Positions 5,519 to 7,034 of a DNA stretch of 7,034 nt are shown in pieces. Each line of letters begins with the position of its first letter. Position 1 is the stretch's first letter. The position numbers and the translations under genes were made by a program. The notes under the pieces are model-generated. The model ran no database searches, had not been told where the DNA came from, and worked only from the letters and a program-made list of their open reading frames with translations. Origin of the DNA: Acidobacteriota bacterium (GTDB lineage: Bacteria; Acidobacteriota; Terriglobia; UBA7540); contig PMYF01000430.1 of assembly GCA_003171295.1 (NCBI GenBank), positions 2,940 through 9,973 of the forward strand, read 5' to 3'.

Positions 5519-6472
5519 CTACTTCAGTCTACTTCCGCATCGGCCGCAATAATCAAACCTCTCGGGAAGGCCCTTGGATCCGCAGTTCTCGCACTTGCGC
5601 GTTTGGGCCCCCCAGAGGAACTCACTGGATTTTCCCGCCGCGGCCAGTTCCCGCAGGGTCTTGGTGTCAGCAGGGCGTTTCTCGATGAATGCCTGGATCC
5701 CCTCGTAGGGCTCCCAGGAAGTGGCGTGGACGGCCAGCCAATCCCGGGCGTGGCCGGCGGTGAGCGTCCACGCCAAATCCTTCCAAGTGTCCAACTGCTG
5801 GCGCGTGTAACGCGTGCACTCGGGGAATTTCTGCAGCAGCTTCTTGGCCAGCGCGCTCACCGCCCGGTCGAGTTGCTTCGCGGGGACCACCTGATTCACC
5901 AAACCCCAACTCAGGGCCTGCTGGGCGGTAACCTCGTCGCAAGTGAGGAGCATTTCGCGTGCGCGCCGCTCGCCGATCATCAGGGGCAGCCACTGGGTGG
6001 CTCCCCAGGCGTCGACCAGTCCCACGCGTGTCCCCGCCTGCATGAATCGCACGTGGTCCGTGGCCACGGCCAGGTCGGCGGCCAGGTTCCAATCGTTTCC
6101 GCCGCCCGCGACCACACCGTTCAGACGGGCGATGGTGGGTTTACCCGAATGGCGAAACAGCTCAAGAGCCTCCGAAAGCCGCCCCTGATACTTCCAGAAA
6201 TTGCGCGGGCGGCGGAGGAATTCGCGGGAGAACTCCTGGGCATCACTTCCGGCACAAAAAGCCTTGTCGCCGGCTCCCGTCAGCACCACCACTCCCACGG
6301 AATCGTCCCACGCAGCATCGCGGAAGGCTTCCGTCATTTCGTGCAGCGTGTCAGAGGAGTAGGCGTTATAAACTTCCGGACGGTTCAACGTAACCCGCGC
6401 GACGCCATCCTTCTTCTCGTATAGGATGTCGGTAAAACGGAATCGCGATGCCGCCTGTCCAGCGTACTCCAT
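5519..6472 (-). CDS. Crotonase-family protein, MenB/BamA-like, with C-terminal zinc ribbon
   Basis: Cytosolic crotonase-fold enzyme of 317 residues acting on an acyl-CoA. Marks: VTLNRPEVYNAYS (27-39), first oxyanion segment AFCAGSDAQEF (71-81), second GVVAGGGNDWNLAADLAVA (119-137). At the positions of the two hydratase glutamates it has Asp127 and Gly147, so it is not a classical hydratase. Instead QAGTRVGLVDAWGATQWLPLMIG (145-167) resembles the corresponding loop of MenB and of 6-oxocyclohexenecarbonyl-CoA hydrolase (BamA/Oah), with Asp154 where MenB has its active-site Asp. BamA proteins are longer, so exact function is open. Beyond the crotonase fold, residues 294-312 form a zinc ribbon, C-x2-C-x11-C-x2-C (Cys294, 297, 309, 312), unusual for this family. 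The start ATG 6472 has AAGGGAG 11 nt upstream; it is the first gene of a two-gene unit. Confidence 0.87.
   Translation of the reverse strand: MEYAGQAASRFRFTDILYEKKDGVARVTLNRPEVYNAYSSDTLHEMTEAFRDAAWDDSVGVVVLTGAGDKAFCAGSDAQEFSREFLRRPRNFWKYQGRLSEALELFRHSGKPTIARLNGVVAGGGNDWNLAADLAVATDHVRFMQAGTRVGLVDAWGATQWLPLMIGERRAREMLLTCDEVTAQQALSWGLVNQVVPAKQLDRAVSALAKKLLQKFPECTRYTRQQLDTWKDLAWTLTAGHARDWLAVHATSWEPYEGIQAFIEKRPADTKTLRELAAAGKSSEFLWGAQTRKCENCGSKGLPERFDYCGRCGSRLK
5534..5593 (-). other. Zinc-ribbon tail of the crotonase
   Basis: Codons 294-313 encode two CxxC knuckles, CENC and CGRC, 11 residues apart and each followed by Gly. This is the usual form of a small zinc ribbon. It is joined to the crotonase core by a stretch (about 268-290) with no recognised domain. 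Such ribbons usually bind zinc structurally and support protein-protein contact; the partner here is unknown. Confidence 0.75.
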
Positions 6473-6483
6473 CGGTGATTCAG

Positions 6484-6490
6484 CTCCCTT
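6484..6490 (-). promoter_or_regulatory. Ribosome binding site of the zinc-ribbon crotonase gene
   Basis: Minus-strand AAGGGAG, 11 nt before ATG 6472. The spacing is a little long but it is the best candidate and supports this start. Confidence 0.5.
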
Positions 6491-6651
6491 CGAGGCCCGC
6501 GTCGCCCCACCAGCCCCAGCCTGCCTCCGGCGCGCCGCGGCGCTGAGAATGAAAACTCCCCCGGGTGAGAAACGATGCTATCACAGCCGATTCACCGGTG
6601 GGTAGAGAGCAACCGCCTAGGGGGTTTGGGGAAACCTGCGCTATGATGGCA

Positions 6652-6660
6652 GAGGAGGTG
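6652..6660 (+). promoter_or_regulatory. Ribosome binding site of the thioredoxin-like gene
   Basis: GAGGAGGTG contains a near-ideal anti-16S match (AGGAGG, 6653-6658) with a 7-nt spacer to ATG 6666. Confidence 0.8.
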
Positions 6661-6665
6661 CCCCG

Positions 6666-7034
6666 ATGAGTTGTACCAAGTGTTGGCTCCTGATTCTGGT
6701 TCTGCTGGTTTCTGGCGGCGTCCTGAAAGGCTCGACCGAGCCCATCTATGATGAGAAGGCCGATGCGCAGCATGACATTTCCGCGGCGCTTGCGCATGCC
6801 GCGCAGGCCAAGAAGAATGTGGTACTGATCTTCGGCGCCAACTGGTGCCCCGACTGCCATGCTCTGGATGCGCAGATGCATAAGGCTGAGCTGGCTTCGC
6901 TCCTCGCGCAAAACTTTGAAATCGTGAAAGTGGACATTGGGCGCCACGATAAGAACTTGGATTTGGCCAAGCAGTACAAAGTCCCAATCCAGCGCGGAAT
7001 CCCCACCCTGGCAGTACTCGATTCCGGCGGACAT
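6666..7034 (+). CDS. Thioredoxin-like protein with signal/anchor sequence, 3'-truncated by window edge
   Basis: The first 123 codons are open to the window end. A short N-terminus (MSCTKC) leads into a hydrophobic stretch (about 7-20), so the protein is probably exported or membrane-tethered; no lipobox Cys is evident after that stretch. The thioredoxin fold follows: NVVLIFGANWCPDCHALD (51-68) gives the redox centre Cys61-Pro-Asp-Cys64, then VKVDIGRHDKN (87-97) and the cis-Pro loop GIPTLAVLD (111-119, Pro113). This pattern fits the Thioredoxin_7/DsbD-gamma-like group that reduces or exchanges disulfides outside the cytoplasm. The CPDC centre differs from CGPC of cytosolic thioredoxin. A strong ribosome binding site decides the start. 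The large open frame on the opposite strand here is a shadow. It is divergent from the crotonase pair, with no evident functional tie. Confidence 0.88.
   Translation, partial: MSCTKCWLLILVLLVSGGVLKGSTEPIYDEKADAQHDISAALAHAAQAKKNVVLIFGANWCPDCHALDAQMHKAELASLLAQNFEIVKVDIGRHDKNLDLAKQYKVPIQRGIPTLAVLDSGGH

Larger units (their letters stand above)
6473..6665. other. Divergent intergenic region
   Basis: These 193 nt separate the crotonase pair (leftward) from the thioredoxin-like gene (rightward) and must hold promoters for both. No convincing -35/-10 pair was found on either strand; TATGAT at 6642-6647 resembles a -10 box but has no partner. Palindromes are present: CACCGGTG at 6593-6600 and GGCGCGCC at 6529-6536, plus a GGTTT/AAACC stem with GGGG loop at 6623-6636. 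CACCGGTG could be an operator, on position alone. Confidence 0.45.

Noticed and set aside
5603..6424. 273-codon plus-strand frame opposite the zinc-ribbon crotonase
   Set aside because: The minus strand encodes a clear crotonase throughout; the opposite frame has no recognisable motifs.
6642..6647. TATGAT as -10 box for the thioredoxin-like gene
   Set aside because: No -35-like hexamer lies 16-18 nt upstream, and the implied start would fall inside the Shine-Dalgarno sequence, giving almost no leader.
6480..7034. Long open frame on the minus strand opposite the thioredoxin-like gene
   Set aside because: The plus strand has a clear CPDC thioredoxin fold, a hydrophobic leader and an ideal ribosome binding site; the opposite frame shows no recognisable domain and is a codon-bias shadow.

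Overview
The window is about 7 kb of GC-rich bacterial DNA with few gaps. It holds seven protein-coding genes in three transcription units. Gene style (GldA/F/G-like transporter with a DUF4340 protein, crotonase pairs, a small secreted thioredoxin-like protein, good Shine-Dalgarno sites) would suit an Acidobacteriota-like or similar soil or sediment bacterium. That assignment is inference only, because there is no rRNA or other marker gene here.

Plus-strand operon (1-4472): the 3' part of an ABC ATPase gene (its Walker A end lies before the window), an ABC-2 membrane permease, a GldG-like membrane-anchored protein and a DUF4340 membrane-anchored protein. The last three are tightly packed (2-nt gap, then an ATGA stop/start overlap). 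A 173-nt non-coding stretch with several hairpins separates the ATPase from the permease. Together they look like a GldA-GldF-GldG-type ABC system with a DUF4340 partner. This gene set is common in non-gliding bacteria, where its substrate is not established. The DUF4340 protein shows three evenly built copies of one sequence module.

Convergent gap (4473-4642): no gene seen. It contains an AT-rich island and a hairpin that reads as a weak terminator for the minus-strand genes.

Minus-strand pair (6472 down to 4643): two crotonase-fold (enoyl-CoA hydratase/isomerase) genes 42 nt apart, probably one operon. The upstream one lacks the classical hydratase glutamates, resembles the MenB/BamA branch and carries a C-terminal four-cysteine zinc ribbon. 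The downstream one keeps both catalytic glutamates and has a variant active-site loop that recalls dienoyl-CoA hydratases. The two probably act on acyl-CoA intermediates of one degradation route; a link to aromatic or alicyclic CoA thioesters is a hypothesis.

Right edge (6666-7034): divergent from the crotonases, the start of an exported or membrane-tethered thioredoxin-like protein with a CPDC active site. It runs off the window. No RNA gene, CRISPR array, insertion sequence or phage gene was seen.
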